From contig NZ_VLKF01000001.1 in NCBI RefSeq assembly GCF_007994135.1, forward strand, positions 2,604,001 through 2,668,000: a stretch of 64,000 nt of DNA, given 5' to 3'. A program made the position numbers and the translations under genes. Source of the DNA: Modestobacter roseus (GTDB lineage: Bacteria > Actinomycetota > Actinomycetes > Mycobacteriales > Geodermatophilaceae). The notes beneath the pieces were generated by a model, which worked only from the letters and a program-made list of their open reading frames with translations, did no database searches and had not been told where the DNA came from. Below, piece after piece: positions 1 to 8,357 of the stretch (its first letter is position 1; every line of letters starts with the position of its first letter).

Positions 1-998
1 CGCAGCACCTGACGGGTCAGCCGGGTGGCGTCGGCGGCCCAGAGCAGCGTGCGGGCCAGGGTGGCGGCCAGCAGAACCCCGGTCGCCACCGCCTCCAGCA
101 CGCTGATCGGCCGCCCGCCGGCCCACCCGGCCAGCAGCAGGAGGACGACCCCGAACGCCAGGCAGTAGCTGACCAGCACCCCCGCCAGCGGGGTGACCAC
201 CGGGTCGGCGTCCTCGTCGGTGCCCGGGCCCGGGTCCGCGTCGAGCGCCAGCGTCGTGGCCGCCAGGCCAGCCACGTAGGCCACGGCGGTCAGTGCGTCC
301 CACCCCGCGGCAGGCTCCGCGGCCGCGATCGACCCGCTGGTCAACGTCACCGCCAACGCACCGAGCGCGAGCAGCAGCCAGCCGGCGGCCCGGCGGCGTG
401 CCGGACCCACCGAGGCCAGCGTGACCAGCCCGACCGCGACGAGCACCGCGCTGGCCGCCGGGTACCCGGAGGTAAGCAGCCGATCGGCACCGGCCGCCCG
501 CGGGGCGACCGCGGGGAGCACCACCTCGACCAGGACACCGAGGGCGATCAGCGCGACGGCGCCGTCGAGGGCCACCTGCAGGCTCGCCCGCCCGCCCGCG
601 GCACGCGCGAGCAGGTACCACAGCACCAGGGCGAGCGGTGCAGTGGCGGCCAGCGCCACGTCGGCCGGCCCTCCGGTCTGCGGGTTGACCCCGGCGCCGG
701 TCACGCCGCGGATCAGCTGTCCGGCCCCGACCAGGGCGGTGATGACCGCGAAGGTTCGCCACACGCCCGGGGACACGGCGCCGGGACGGCGGCTGTGCCG
801 GTGCACCAGCACGCCCACGATCAGGGTGGTCGCCCCCGCCAGCAGCGGGCCGGCGTGGCGGGACAGGCCGGCGGGCGCCAGGACGGGGAGCGCGGCCAGC
901 CCCGCGGCGACGGCGGCCAGCGCGACCAGCACCGTGGTGCGCGGCCACGTGCCGGTCGCCGGCGGCGCCACACCCGGGCACCCCCGCGGAGCGTTCAC
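1..998 (-). CDS. Polytopic membrane protein, probable N-terminal sensor half of a signalling protein (partial)
   Basis: An open minus-strand frame begins with GTG at 998-996 and runs off the left edge without a stop (about 332 codons visible). The start overlaps the stop of the upstream PAS-GGDEF-EAL gene as GTGA, which decides the start and implies coupled translation. The visible protein is almost entirely hydrophobic, with roughly eight to ten membrane segments separated by short Arg/Asp-rich loops, and ends in a cytoplasmic stretch (ATRLTRQVLR). In actinobacterial GGDEF/EAL proteins a multi-spanning sensor like this normally precedes PAS and GGDEF domains, so the missing C-terminus may be a second cyclic-di-GMP module; this is inference. 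No enzymatic motif is visible in the part present. Confidence 0.75.
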   Translation of the reverse strand, partial: MNAPRGCPGVAPPATGTWPRTTVLVALAAVAAGLAALPVLAPAGLSRHAGPLLAGATTLIVGVLVHRHSRRPGAVSPGVWRTFAVITALVGAGQLIRGVTGAGVNPQTGGPADVALAATAPLALVLWYLLARAAGGRASLQVALDGAVALIALGVLVEVVLPAVAPRAAGADRLLTSGYPAASAVLVAVGLVTLASVGPARRRAAGWLLLALGALAVTLTSGSIAAAEPAAGWDALTAVAYVAGLAATTLALDADPGPGTDEDADPVVTPLAGVLVSYCLAFGVVLLLLAGWAGGRPISVLEAVATGVLLAATLARTLLWAADATRLTRQVL

Positions 999-2950
999 AC
1001 CGCCCGCCCGACGAGCCCGGGCCACAGCCGCCCCGCGCCAGCGTCCAGCAGCTCGGTGAGCGCACCGAGCGGGACGGGCCGGGAGAGCAGGAAGCCCTGC
1101 GCGAAGCCGCAGCCGACGCCCTCCAGCACGGCGAGCTGGCTGGTGGTCTCCACGCCCTCGGCGACCACGTCGATGCCCAGCGATGCGCCCAGGCCGACGA
1201 CGGACTCGCACACCACCCGGGTGTAGGCGTCCCGGTCGACGGCGGCCAGCAGCGCCCGGTCGAGCTTGATCACGTCGACCGGGAGCCGACCCAGCCGCGG
1301 CAGGGCGGACCGGCCGCTGCCGAAGTCGTCGAGGGCCAGGTGCACCCCCATCAGCCGCAGCGCGGTCACGTCGTCGATCACGTGCGGGCCGTCCAGGGCC
1401 GCCTCGGGCACCTCCACCACGAGCCGCTCGGGCGACAGCCCGCTGGCTGCCAGCGCGGTCGTGACGTCGGCGACCAGCGTGCCGGCGGCCAGGTGGGCGG
1501 CGGAGACGTTGACCCCGAGCCGGAGCGGCGCCGGGCCGTGCTGCGGCAGCTGCTGCACCCCGGCGGTGGCCTCGGCCAGCAGCCAGCGCTGCAGCTCGAC
1601 CACCAGACCGGCGCGCTCGGCGACCGGCAGGAACTCCTCCGGCTGCACCTCGCCGTGCACCGGGTGCCGCCAGCGCAGCAGCGCCTCCACCCCGGCGACC
1701 TGGTGGTCGGTCAGGGACACGATGGGCTGCCAGACGAGCGTGAGCTCACCCCGTTCGCGGGCGCCGACCAGGTCGCGGCGCAGCTGGTCCCGGCGGTCCC
1801 GGGCGGCGGTCAGCTCCGGGCGGTAACGGCGCACCGAGCCCGGCCCCGCCGCGCGGGCGTCGAGCACGGCCAGGTCGGCCCGGTCACTGGCCTGGCGGCC
1901 GGTGAGGCCGGGCGGCAGCGCCACGACGCCGACGACGGCGGTGAGGTCGACCAGGCCGGCATCGGTGCCGATCGGCGCCTCGATGACGGCCAGGCAGCGT
2001 GCGGCGAGGCGGTCCGGCTCGTCGCCGGTGCCGTGGGCGAGCACGCCGAACGCCTCGGCGGAGAGCCGGGCGACCTGGTCCTCGGTGCGCACGGTGGCGC
2101 GCAGCCGGCGGGCGACCTCGGCGACGGCGACGTCCACGACGTCCCGGCCGGCCTGCTCGCCGGCCTCGCGCAACCCCAGCACCTCGATGACCAGCAGCGC
2201 CACCTCACCGGAGGGGTCCGCACCGGCCGGCCGGTCGAGGAGCTGCGCCAGCGAGCGCTGCTGGGCCGCCCGGTTGGGCAGCCCGGTCAGGGGGTCGGTG
2301 AAGGCCAGGGAGCTCAGCTCGCGCTCCCGGTCCAGGCGCGCGCCCACGTCCCGGCAGTGCAGCACCAGTGCCCGCACCTCCGCGTCGGCGCGCAGGTCGG
2401 TGGCCGCCGCCTCCAGCACCCGCCAGCCCACGCCGGGCACGGGCAGCCGGAAGGTGTGCACCCCGGTGGGGCCGGGGACGTCCGACGGGCCGGTCAGCCA
2501 CGCCAGCACCCCGGCCGCGTCGTCCGGGTGCACCACGTCGGCCAGCCGGGAGCCGGTCAGCGGGACGTCGACCGGCGTGGCCGCCGACAGCCCGGGGGCG
2601 GCCCAGGAGATCCGCAGGGTGCCGTCGAGCACGAGCGCCGCGTCGCTCCCGGCCTGCGCCAGCGACCGGGCGAACGACGGCGACTGCAGCAGCCGGGCGA
2701 ACCCGCGGGCCCGGTCCCGGTCACCGCGCTGCCGGCGCCAGAGCCCGAGGGCCAGGCAGCCGAGCAGCACGCCGCCGGCCGGCCGGGGCGGCACCAGGTC
2801 GGTGAGGAGTGCGAGGGCGACCGCGACCACGGCGGCGCCGAACAGCACCCCGGTGGCCTGGCGGGCCAGCACCGGGGCAGCGCTCAACCACCAGCCGGGT
2901 GCGCGCCGGCGCCTGGACTCCACACGGTGAACTGTCGGCGCCGGACCCAC
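995..2950 (-). CDS. Membrane-anchored PAS-GGDEF(degenerate)-EAL protein, likely cyclic-di-GMP phosphodiesterase
   Basis: 651 residues. Two hydrophobic segments lie at about residues 25-70, a PAS-like domain at 95-220, a GGDEF-family domain from 'FTDPLTGLPNR' (about 215-375) and an EAL domain to the C-terminus. In the GGDEF domain the signature is replaced by SAEAF, so cyclase activity is unlikely. The EAL domain keeps its metal-binding and catalytic set: EAL in 'GVEALLRW', Asn in 'GVNVSA', Glu in 'LVVEVPE', 'LDDFGSG', Lys in 'VIKLDR', Glu in 'VAEGVE' and Gln in 'AQGFLL'. The predicted job is hydrolysis of cyclic di-GMP at the membrane, with the GGDEF part sensing GTP or only structural. The stop overlaps the next gene by GTGA. 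The GTG at 2950 lies inside a hairpin that probably terminates ilvD; a GTG at 2923 is an alternative start. Confidence 0.9.
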   Translation of the reverse strand: MGPAPTVHRVESRRRRAPGWWLSAAPVLARQATGVLFGAAVVAVALALLTDLVPPRPAGGVLLGCLALGLWRRQRGDRDRARGFARLLQSPSFARSLAQAGSDAALVLDGTLRISWAAPGLSAATPVDVPLTGSRLADVVHPDDAAGVLAWLTGPSDVPGPTGVHTFRLPVPGVGWRVLEAAATDLRADAEVRALVLHCRDVGARLDRERELSSLAFTDPLTGLPNRAAQQRSLAQLLDRPAGADPSGEVALLVIEVLGLREAGEQAGRDVVDVAVAEVARRLRATVRTEDQVARLSAEAFGVLAHGTGDEPDRLAARCLAVIEAPIGTDAGLVDLTAVVGVVALPPGLTGRQASDRADLAVLDARAAGPGSVRRYRPELTAARDRRDQLRRDLVGARERGELTLVWQPIVSLTDHQVAGVEALLRWRHPVHGEVQPEEFLPVAERAGLVVELQRWLLAEATAGVQQLPQHGPAPLRLGVNVSAAHLAAGTLVADVTTALAASGLSPERLVVEVPEAALDGPHVIDDVTALRLMGVHLALDDFGSGRSALPRLGRLPVDVIKLDRALLAAVDRDAYTRVVCESVVGLGASLGIDVVAEGVETTSQLAVLEGVGCGFAQGFLLSRPVPLGALTELLDAGAGRLWPGLVGRAV

Positions 2951-2977
2951 CCGGCCGAACGGTGCGCCGGGTGGGTC
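2944..2977 (-). terminator. Hairpin behind ilvD overlapping the next gene's start
   Basis: Perfect 11-bp stem (2944-2954 with 2967-2977) and 12-nt loop, 24 bases after the ilvD stop. No T tract. The annotated GTG start of the following gene (2948-2950) lies within the stem. Confidence 0.55.
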
Positions 2978-3000
2978 TCACCCCATGGGGGCGGCGGCGG

Positions 3001-4725
3001 TCAGCCGCAGACGGCGCCCTGCGCGGCCGAACCGACCAGCTTGGCGTACTTGCCGAGCACGCCGGTCGTGTAGCGGGGCGCGGGCGGCGCCCACCCCGTG
3101 CGGCGGCGGGCCAGCTCGTCGTCGTCGACCAGCAGCTCCAGGGTGCGGTTGGCCAGGTCCAGGCGGATCGGGTCGCCGTCCTGCACGAAGGCGATCGGGC
3201 CGCCGTCGGTGGCCTCGGGCGCGATGTGCCCGACGCAGAGGCCGGTGGTGCCCCCGGAGAACCGGCCGTCGGTGAGCAGCAGGACGTCCTTGCCCAGCCC
3301 GGCGCCCTTGATCGCGCCGGTCACCGCGAGCATCTCCCGCATCCCCGGGCCGCCCTTGGGGCCCTCGTAGCGGATGACCACCACGTCCCCGGCCTGCAGC
3401 GTGCCCTCGGTGACGGCGTCCATCGCGCCCTGCTCACCGTCGAAGACCCGGGCGGTGCCCTCGAACACGTCGGTGTCGAAGCCGGCGGACTTGACCACCG
3501 CGCCGTCGGGGGCCAGCGACCCGCGCAGGATCGTCAGGCCGCCGGTGCGGTGGATCGGCTCGTTCATCGCGTGGATGATCGCGCCGTCGGGGTCCGGCGG
3601 GGACAGCTCGGCGAGGTTCTCCGCCATGGTCTTCCCGGTGACGGTGAGGGTGTCGCCGTGCAGCAGGCCTGCGTCCAGCAGCGCCCGCAGCACGACGGGG
3701 ACGCCGCCGACCCGGTCGACGTCGGTCATCACGAACCGGCCGAAGGGCTTCACGTCGGCCAGGTGCGGGGTGCGGTCGCCGATCCGGTTGAAGTCCTCCA
3801 GCGTCAGCTCGACCTGCGCCTCGTGCGCGATCGCCATCAGGTGCAGGACGGCGTTGGTGGAGCCGCCCAGCGCCATGACCACGGTGATCGCGTTCTCGAA
3901 CGCCTCGCGGGTCATGATCTGCCGCGCGGTGATGCCCGTGCGGAGCAGCTCGACCACGGCCTCGCCGGACTTGACCGCGTAGTCGTCGCGGCGGCGGTCC
4001 GGGGCCGGCGGGGCGGCGCTGCCGGGCAGGCTCATGCCCAGCGCCTCGGCGACGCTGGCCATCGTGTTGGCGGTGTACATGCCACCGCAGGAGCCCTGGC
4101 CGGGGCAGGCGGCCTTCTCGATCGCGGTGAGCTCCTCGCGGGTGATCAGCCCGCGCGCGCACGCACCGACGCCTTCGAAGACGTCGATGATCGTGAGGTC
4201 CTTGTCGCCCAGCTTCCCCGGCAGGGTGGACCCGGAGTAGAGGAAGACGCTGGCCAGGTCCAGCCGCGCGGCGGCCATCAGCATGCCGGGCAGGGACTTG
4301 TCGCAGCCGGCCAGCAGCACCGAGCCGTCCAGCCGCTCGGCGAACATGACCGTCTCCACCGAGTCGGCGATCACCTCGCGGGACACCAGCGAGGCGCGCA
4401 TGCCCTCGTGCCCCATGGAGATGCCGTCGGAGACCGAGATGGTGCCGAACTCCAGCGGGAACCCGCCGGCGGCGTGCACCCCCTCCTTGGCGCTCTTGGC
4501 CAGCCGGTCCAGGGAGAGGTTGCAGGGGGTGATCTCGTTCCAGGACGAGGCGACGCCGATCTGCGGCTTGGCGAAGTCGTCGTCGCCCATGCCCACCGCG
4601 CGCAGCATCGCCCGGGCCGGGGCCTTGGCGTCCCCGTCGGTCACCGCCCGGCTGCGCGGCTTGATGTCGATGCCGGGTGCACCCGGGGTGGTCTGCTCGG
4701 CACGGTCGTCCACGGTGCTGGTCAC
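3001..4725 (-). CDS. ilvD: Dihydroxy-acid dehydratase
   Basis: 574 residues, normal for the family. It dehydrates 2,3-dihydroxy-isovalerate and its methylvalerate homologue to the 2-oxo acids in valine, isoleucine and leucine synthesis. The IlvD/Edd signatures are clear: '[12 protein letters not shown]' and '[16 protein letters not shown]' supply Fe-S cluster cysteines, and 'TDGRFSGG' near the C-terminus is the second signature. The frame is open further upstream to 4812, but that would run into the divergent regulator; the GTG at 4725 is chosen because a TAGCAT box sits exactly 7 bases before it, the spacing of a leaderless promoter. No other branched-chain synthesis gene is adjacent. Confidence 0.95.
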   Translation of the reverse strand: MTSTVDDRAEQTTPGAPGIDIKPRSRAVTDGDAKAPARAMLRAVGMGDDDFAKPQIGVASSWNEITPCNLSLDRLAKSAKEGVHAAGGFPLEFGTISVSDGISMGHEGMRASLVSREVIADSVETVMFAERLDGSVLLAGCDKSLPGMLMAAARLDLASVFLYSGSTLPGKLGDKDLTIIDVFEGVGACARGLITREELTAIEKAACPGQGSCGGMYTANTMASVAEALGMSLPGSAAPPAPDRRRDDYAVKSGEAVVELLRTGITARQIMTREAFENAITVVMALGGSTNAVLHLMAIAHEAQVELTLEDFNRIGDRTPHLADVKPFGRFVMTDVDRVGGVPVVLRALLDAGLLHGDTLTVTGKTMAENLAELSPPDPDGAIIHAMNEPIHRTGGLTILRGSLAPDGAVVKSAGFDTDVFEGTARVFDGEQGAMDAVTEGTLQAGDVVVIRYEGPKGGPGMREMLAVTGAIKGAGLGKDVLLLTDGRFSGGTTGLCVGHIAPEATDGGPIAFVQDGDPIRLDLANRTLELLVDDDELARRRTGWAPPAPRYTTGVLGKYAKLVGSAAQGAVCG

Positions 4726-4732
4726 GACGGCG

Positions 4733-4738
4733 ATGCTA
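4733..4738 (-). promoter_or_regulatory. Leaderless-type -10 box of ilvD
   Basis: TAGCAT followed by 7 bases and the GTG start of ilvD; transcription would begin at or next to the start codon. Confidence 0.55.
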
Positions 4739-4772
4739 GGCGGGTCCGGCCGCCTCCCCCAGATGCGGTCCA

Positions 4773-4786
4773 TGCTGGTACCAGCA
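4773..4786. promoter_or_regulatory. Perfect 14-bp palindrome in the ilvD/regulator divergent region
   Basis: TGCTGGTACCAGCA, a perfect dyad between ilvD and the divergent MmyB-type regulator gene, 29 bases before the regulator's GTG. Its position and symmetry suit an operator for that regulator; binding has not been shown. Confidence 0.5.
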
Positions 4787-4814
4787 CCACCACCCAGTCC
4801 CGAGGAGGACACCC

Positions 4815-5639
4815 GTGCCCGGCACCCCGCGCGAGGAGCTCGCCGCCTTCCTGCGGTCCCGCCGCCGGCAGGTCGACCCGGCCGCCGTCGGCCTGCCCGG
4901 GGCCGGCGCCCGGCGCACCCCGGGGCTGCGCCGGGAGGAGGTCGCGCTGCTCGCCGGGGTCAGCCACACCTGGTACACGTGGCTGGAGCAGGGGCGGGAC
5001 ATCCGGCCCTCCCGGCAGGTGGTCGACGCGGTGGCCGGCACGCTGCAGATGTCGGCCGCCGAGCACGAGTACGTGCTGCGGCTGGCCGGGCACCCCGCCG
5101 CGACCCCGTCCGGCACCGCCGGCGGCCTGCCGCCGCACCTGCAGCGGCTGCTGGACGCGCTGGGCCCCTCCCCCGCCTACGCGATCACCCCCGACTGGTC
5201 GATCGTCGGCTGGAACGACGCCTACGCGCGCTTCTACCCGGGCGCCGCCGACGCCGCCGAGGGCGACCGGAACCTGCTGTGGCTGGTCTTCACCGATCCC
5301 CGGGTGCGCGGGCTGCTCGCCGACTGGACCACCGACAGCCGACGCTTCCTCACCCAGTTCCGGGCCGAGGTCGGTGGCCGGCTGCACGACCCGGCCGTGG
5401 TGCGCCTGGTGGCCCGCCTGGAGGCGGCCAGCGAGCACTTCCGGGCCGGCTGGGCCAGCCACGACGTCGACCGGTTCACCTCCGGCGAGCGCCGCTTCGC
5501 CCATCCCGAGGTCGGTGAGCTCGTGCTGGAGCACCACCAGCTCACCCCCGCCGACGCGCCCGGGGTGCACCTGGTGGTCTACACCGCCGCGCCGGGCACC
5601 GACGCCGCCGACCGGCTCGCCCGGCTCGCCGCGGGGTGA
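4815..5639 (+). CDS. XRE-family transcriptional regulator with MmyB-like ligand domain
   Basis: 274 residues. Residues about 1-90 form a helix-turn-helix of the type found in MmyB-like proteins, including '[27 protein letters not shown]'. Residues about 105-270 match the MmyB/MLTR ligand-binding fold, a PAS-like pocket that in MLTR-type regulators binds small or fatty-acid-like ligands ('[22 protein letters not shown]', '[19 protein letters not shown]'). GAGGAGG lies 6-12 bases before the GTG. Family members usually control a divergently transcribed neighbour; here that is ilvD, and a perfect palindrome sits between them, though an ilvD link is only inferred. Its TGA touches the earliest possible start of the next gene (GTGA). 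Confidence 0.9.
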   Translation: MPGTPREELAAFLRSRRRQVDPAAVGLPGAGARRTPGLRREEVALLAGVSHTWYTWLEQGRDIRPSRQVVDAVAGTLQMSAAEHEYVLRLAGHPAATPSGTAGGLPPHLQRLLDALGPSPAYAITPDWSIVGWNDAYARFYPGAADAAEGDRNLLWLVFTDPRVRGLLADWTTDSRRFLTQFRAEVGGRLHDPAVVRLVARLEAASEHFRAGWASHDVDRFTSGERRFAHPEVGELVLEHHQLTPADAPGVHLVVYTAAPGTDAADRLARLAAG

Positions 5640-5671
5640 GCCGGGTCTGGGAGCCGAGTGGTTCTGGGACC

Positions 5672-6043
5672 ATGGCGGACGTGAGGACGGCGCGGATGCG
5701 GATGAGCCGGACGGCGCTGCTGCCGGTGGGCCTGCTGGCCATCGGGGTGCTGCCGCTGGCGACCGCCACGGCCTGGCTGCTGCTCCTGCTGGTGGTGCCG
5801 CTGGTGCTCGGCCTGTGGGTGCTCCGGGTCGGCGTCGACGTCGGCCCCGACGGGATGACCGCCCGCTCCCTGGCCGGCCGGCGGCTGGTGCCCTGGGCCG
5901 AGCTGGCCGGCGTGCGGGTGGCCGAGGACCGCGCACTGTGGCTGGTCACGACCGGCGGCAGCGAGGTGCGCCTGCCGGTGCTGCGGGCCCGCGACCTGCC
6001 CCGGCTGGCCGCGCTGACCGGCGGGCGCATCCCCGCCCCCTGA
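5672..6043 (+). CDS. PH-domain membrane protein
   Basis: About 123 residues from ATG 5672. Two adjacent hydrophobic helices (about residues 12-50) are followed by a small beta-rich domain ('VGVDVGPDGMTARSLAGRRLVPWAELAGVRV') like the bacterial PH domain found beside membrane helices in many actinobacterial proteins. The function of this family is not established. A GTG at 5636 overlapping the upstream stop would add 12 residues and couple it to the regulator; the ATG is preferred because the extra residues look like spacer. It converges on the next gene. Confidence 0.75.
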   Translation: MADVRTARMRMSRTALLPVGLLAIGVLPLATATAWLLLLLVVPLVLGLWVLRVGVDVGPDGMTARSLAGRRLVPWAELAGVRVAEDRALWLVTTGGSEVRLPVLRARDLPRLAALTGGRIPAP

Positions 6044-6050
6044 GCAACGA

Positions 6051-6099
6051 CCCCGTCCCCCGGACTCCTCGCAGGCTCGGGGCGAGCCTCTGGACGGGG
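6051..6099. terminator. Nested convergent hairpin
   Basis: An outer 8-bp stem (6051-6058 with 6092-6099) encloses a 7-bp stem (6073-6079 with 6083-6089, 3-nt loop) between two converging genes; it could terminate both. Confidence 0.5.
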
Positions 6100-6102
6100 C
6101 CG

Positions 6103-7059
6103 TCAGTAGTCGCGGACGACGTTCTCCAGCGGGCGGCCGGCCAGCACCCGTGCCAGCTGCTCGGTCACGGCCGCGGTCGCCCGTGCCTCGGTGCCGGGCA
6201 CGTCGCCGGCCACGTGCGGGGTGAGCAGCAGCCCCGGGGCGGCGAACAGCGGGTGCCCGTCGGGCAGCGGCTCGGGGTCGGTGACGTCCAGCGCCGCGCG
6301 CAGCCGGCCGCGGTGCAGCTCGGCCAGCAGGGCGTCGGTGTCCACGACCACGCCGCGGGCGGCGTTGACCAGCAGGGCGCCGTCCTTCATCGCGGCCAGG
6401 AAGCCGGCGTCGACCATGCCGGTCGTCTGCGGGGTGACCGGGACGATGAGCACCACGACGTCGGCGTGCGGCAGCAGGCCGGGCAGCTCGTCCATCGCGT
6501 GCACGCCGTCGCGGGCGGTGCGCGCGACCCAGGTCAGCTCGACGTCGAAGCCGGCGAGCATCCGGCCGATGGCCCGGCCGATGTCGCCCGCGCCGACGAC
6601 GAGCACCCGGGCGCCGACCAGCGAGTGGTGCGTGGCGGGCGCCCAGCGACCGGCGTCCTGCGCCCGGGTGAAGGAGGGGAGGCCCCGCTGGGCGGCGAGC
6701 GTCGCGGCGACCGCCCATTCGGCGGTCGCGGGGGTGTGCGCACCCCGGGCGTTGCAGAGCACCACCCGGTCGGGCAGCCGGCCGGCGAACTTCTCCGCGC
6801 CCGCGCTGAGCAGCTGCACCAGGCGCAGGTCCGGCAGCGCGTCCAGCAGCTCCTGGGTGGGCGCCGCGCCGCCCCGCGGCACGAGCACCTGGGCGCGGGT
6901 GGCCTCCCCGGTGGGCAGGCCGTCGGCCGGGTCGAAGCGGTGGGCGGTCACCCGCGGTGACAGCGCCTCGACCGCTCCGGCCATCGCGCGCGAGGGCACG
7001 AGCACGTGCAGCGTCTCGTCGGGGCCGAGCTCCAGCAGGGGCGGGGACGTGTCCGGCAC
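6103..7059 (-). CDS. D-isomer-specific 2-hydroxyacid dehydrogenase
   Basis: 318 residues of the NAD-dependent formate/glycerate dehydrogenase family. The nucleotide site is 'VLVVGAGDIGRAIG' (about 155-168). The catalytic Arg is in 'LLVNAARGVVVDTDAL', the Glu in 'DVTDPEPLP' and the His in 'LLTPHVAGD', so it should be active in reducing a 2-oxo acid or oxidising a 2-hydroxy acid. The substrate cannot be read from sequence. The GTG start is preceded by a TAGGGT box 8 bases upstream. Confidence 0.88.
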   Translation of the reverse strand: MPDTSPPLLELGPDETLHVLVPSRAMAGAVEALSPRVTAHRFDPADGLPTGEATRAQVLVPRGGAAPTQELLDALPDLRLVQLLSAGAEKFAGRLPDRVVLCNARGAHTPATAEWAVAATLAAQRGLPSFTRAQDAGRWAPATHHSLVGARVLVVGAGDIGRAIGRMLAGFDVELTWVARTARDGVHAMDELPGLLPHADVVVLIVPVTPQTTGMVDAGFLAAMKDGALLVNAARGVVVDTDALLAELHRGRLRAALDVTDPEPLPDGHPLFAAPGLLLTPHVAGDVPGTEARATAAVTEQLARVLAGRPLENVVRDY

Positions 7060-7067
7060 GGCTCCCG

Positions 7068-7073
7068 ACCCTA
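7068..7073 (-). promoter_or_regulatory. Leaderless-type -10 box of the hydroxyacid dehydrogenase
   Basis: TAGGGT, 8 bases before the GTG start at 7059. Confidence 0.45.
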
Positions 7074-7129
7074 GGGTGCGGCGGTCCCGGCGGCCCGTCC
7101 GGGCGACCGCGGCGGTGGCGGGCGGGCCG

Positions 7130-7135
7130 TACTGT
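7130..7135 (+). promoter_or_regulatory. Leaderless-type -10 box of the sugar dehydrogenase lipoprotein gene
   Basis: TACTGT followed by 7 bases and the GTG at 7143; it supports this start against the open frame extending back to 6957. Confidence 0.5.
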
Positions 7136-7142
7136 GGCAGGC

Positions 7143-8306
7143 GTGGGCGGGTCGACGGCGGGAGCGCGCACCCGGCTGGCCGGCGCCCTGCTCGCCGGCA
7201 CCCTGCTCGGCGGTGCCGCCCTGACCGGCTGCGGCGGCGGCTACACCCCGTCCGGTCCGTTCCGGGAGATCCCGCAGGGGCAGCCGCCGCAGGTGGGCCC
7301 GCCGCCGGGGAGCGCCCCCGCCCCCGTCCCGGGGCAGCCCTCCACGCCCGGCACCCAGCAGGAGCAGGCCGCCGGCGACCCGAACGTCGTCGCCACCGAC
7401 CTCGACGTCCCCACCGGGCTCGTGGTGCTGCCCGACGGCACCGCCGTCGTCGGGGAGCGGGACACCGGCCGGCTGCTGCAGGTCTTCCCCGACCGCTCGC
7501 CGGCCCGCGAGCTGATGGTGCTGCCGGTCGACACCACCGGCGAGGGCGGGCTGCTCGGGCTGGCGCTCTCCCCCACCTTCGCCGAGGACGGGCTGCTCTA
7601 CGCCTACGTGTCCACCGCCACCGACAACCGGGTGGTCCGCTTCCCGATCGGCGGCGCGCCCAACCCGGTGCTCACCGGCATCCCGCGCGGTGCGGTGGCC
7701 AACGGCGGCGGGCTGGCCTTCGGGCCGGACGGCACCCTTTACGTGGGGACCGGCAACACCGGCGACCCGGCGCTCGCCGCCGACCCCGCGTCGCTGGCCG
7801 GCAAGGTGCTGGCCGTCGACGTGTTCGGCCAGCCGGTCGGCGCCGGCCCGGTCACCTCACGCGGCCACCGGGACGTCACCGCGCTCTGCGCGGGCCTCGA
7901 CGACCGGGTGTACGCCACCGATGAGGCGGCCACCGGCCCCGACGCGCTGGACGCGGTACGACCCGACGGCGACGTCGGGCCGGCCGGTGCGCGCCCGGTG
8001 CTGGAGGTGCCCGCCGAGGAGGGCGGGCTGGGCGGTTGCGCGGTCAGCGGTGCCTACGTGTTCCTCGGCGCCCTCGACGGCGAGCGGGTGACGATCGTGC
8101 AGCTGGACGAGACCGGCCGGCCGGTCGAGGAGCCGGAGTCCTTCCTGGACGGCCGCTACGGGCGGCTGCGCAGCGTCGCCGTCGACCCGGCGGGCGCCCT
8201 GTGGGTCACCACCTCGAACCGCGACGGCGCCGGCGAGCCGGCCGAGGACGACGACAAGGTGCTCCGGGTGACCCCGCCGTCGTCGGGGGCCACCTCCCCG
8301 GTCTGA
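7143..8306 (+). CDS. PQQ-dependent sugar dehydrogenase-like (GSDH/sorbosone dehydrogenase) lipoprotein
   Basis: 387 residues. An N-terminal signal peptide ends in a lipobox (LTGC at about residues 27-30), so the protein should be anchored to the outer face of the membrane. A Pro/Gln-rich linker leads to a beta-propeller resembling soluble glucose/sorbosone dehydrogenases: 'LDVPTGLVVLPDGTAVVGERDTGRLL', 'GEGGLLGLALSPTF', 'NGGGLAFGPDGTLYVGTGNTG'. Members oxidise aldose sugars with PQQ or act as extracytoplasmic propellers with unknown substrates; no PQQ synthesis gene is nearby, so activity is uncertain. It converges on gatB across a strong hairpin. Confidence 0.85.
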   Translation: MGGSTAGARTRLAGALLAGTLLGGAALTGCGGGYTPSGPFREIPQGQPPQVGPPPGSAPAPVPGQPSTPGTQQEQAAGDPNVVATDLDVPTGLVVLPDGTAVVGERDTGRLLQVFPDRSPARELMVLPVDTTGEGGLLGLALSPTFAEDGLLYAYVSTATDNRVVRFPIGGAPNPVLTGIPRGAVANGGGLAFGPDGTLYVGTGNTGDPALAADPASLAGKVLAVDVFGQPVGAGPVTSRGHRDVTALCAGLDDRVYATDEAATGPDALDAVRPDGDVGPAGARPVLEVPAEEGGLGGCAVSGAYVFLGALDGERVTIVQLDETGRPVEEPESFLDGRYGRLRSVAVDPAGALWVTTSNRDGAGEPAEDDDKVLRVTPPSSGATSPV

Positions 8307-8320
8307 CCGGCCGGCAGCAG

Positions 8321-8350
8321 CGGCACGGGCCCCCGGCGGGGCCCGTGCCG
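8321..8350. terminator. Bidirectional terminator between the lipoprotein gene and gatB
   Basis: Perfect 13-bp stem (8321-8333 with 8338-8350) and 4-nt loop, 14 bases after one stop and 7 after the other. No T tract on either side. Confidence 0.75.
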
Positions 8351-8357
8351 CGGACGC

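Noticed and set aside
2809-6960. 1383-codon open frame on the plus strand
   Set aside because: Runs antisense to ilvD and then through the regulator and PH genes; the translation is low-complexity Arg/Gly/Pro/His typical of antisense frames in high-GC DNA.
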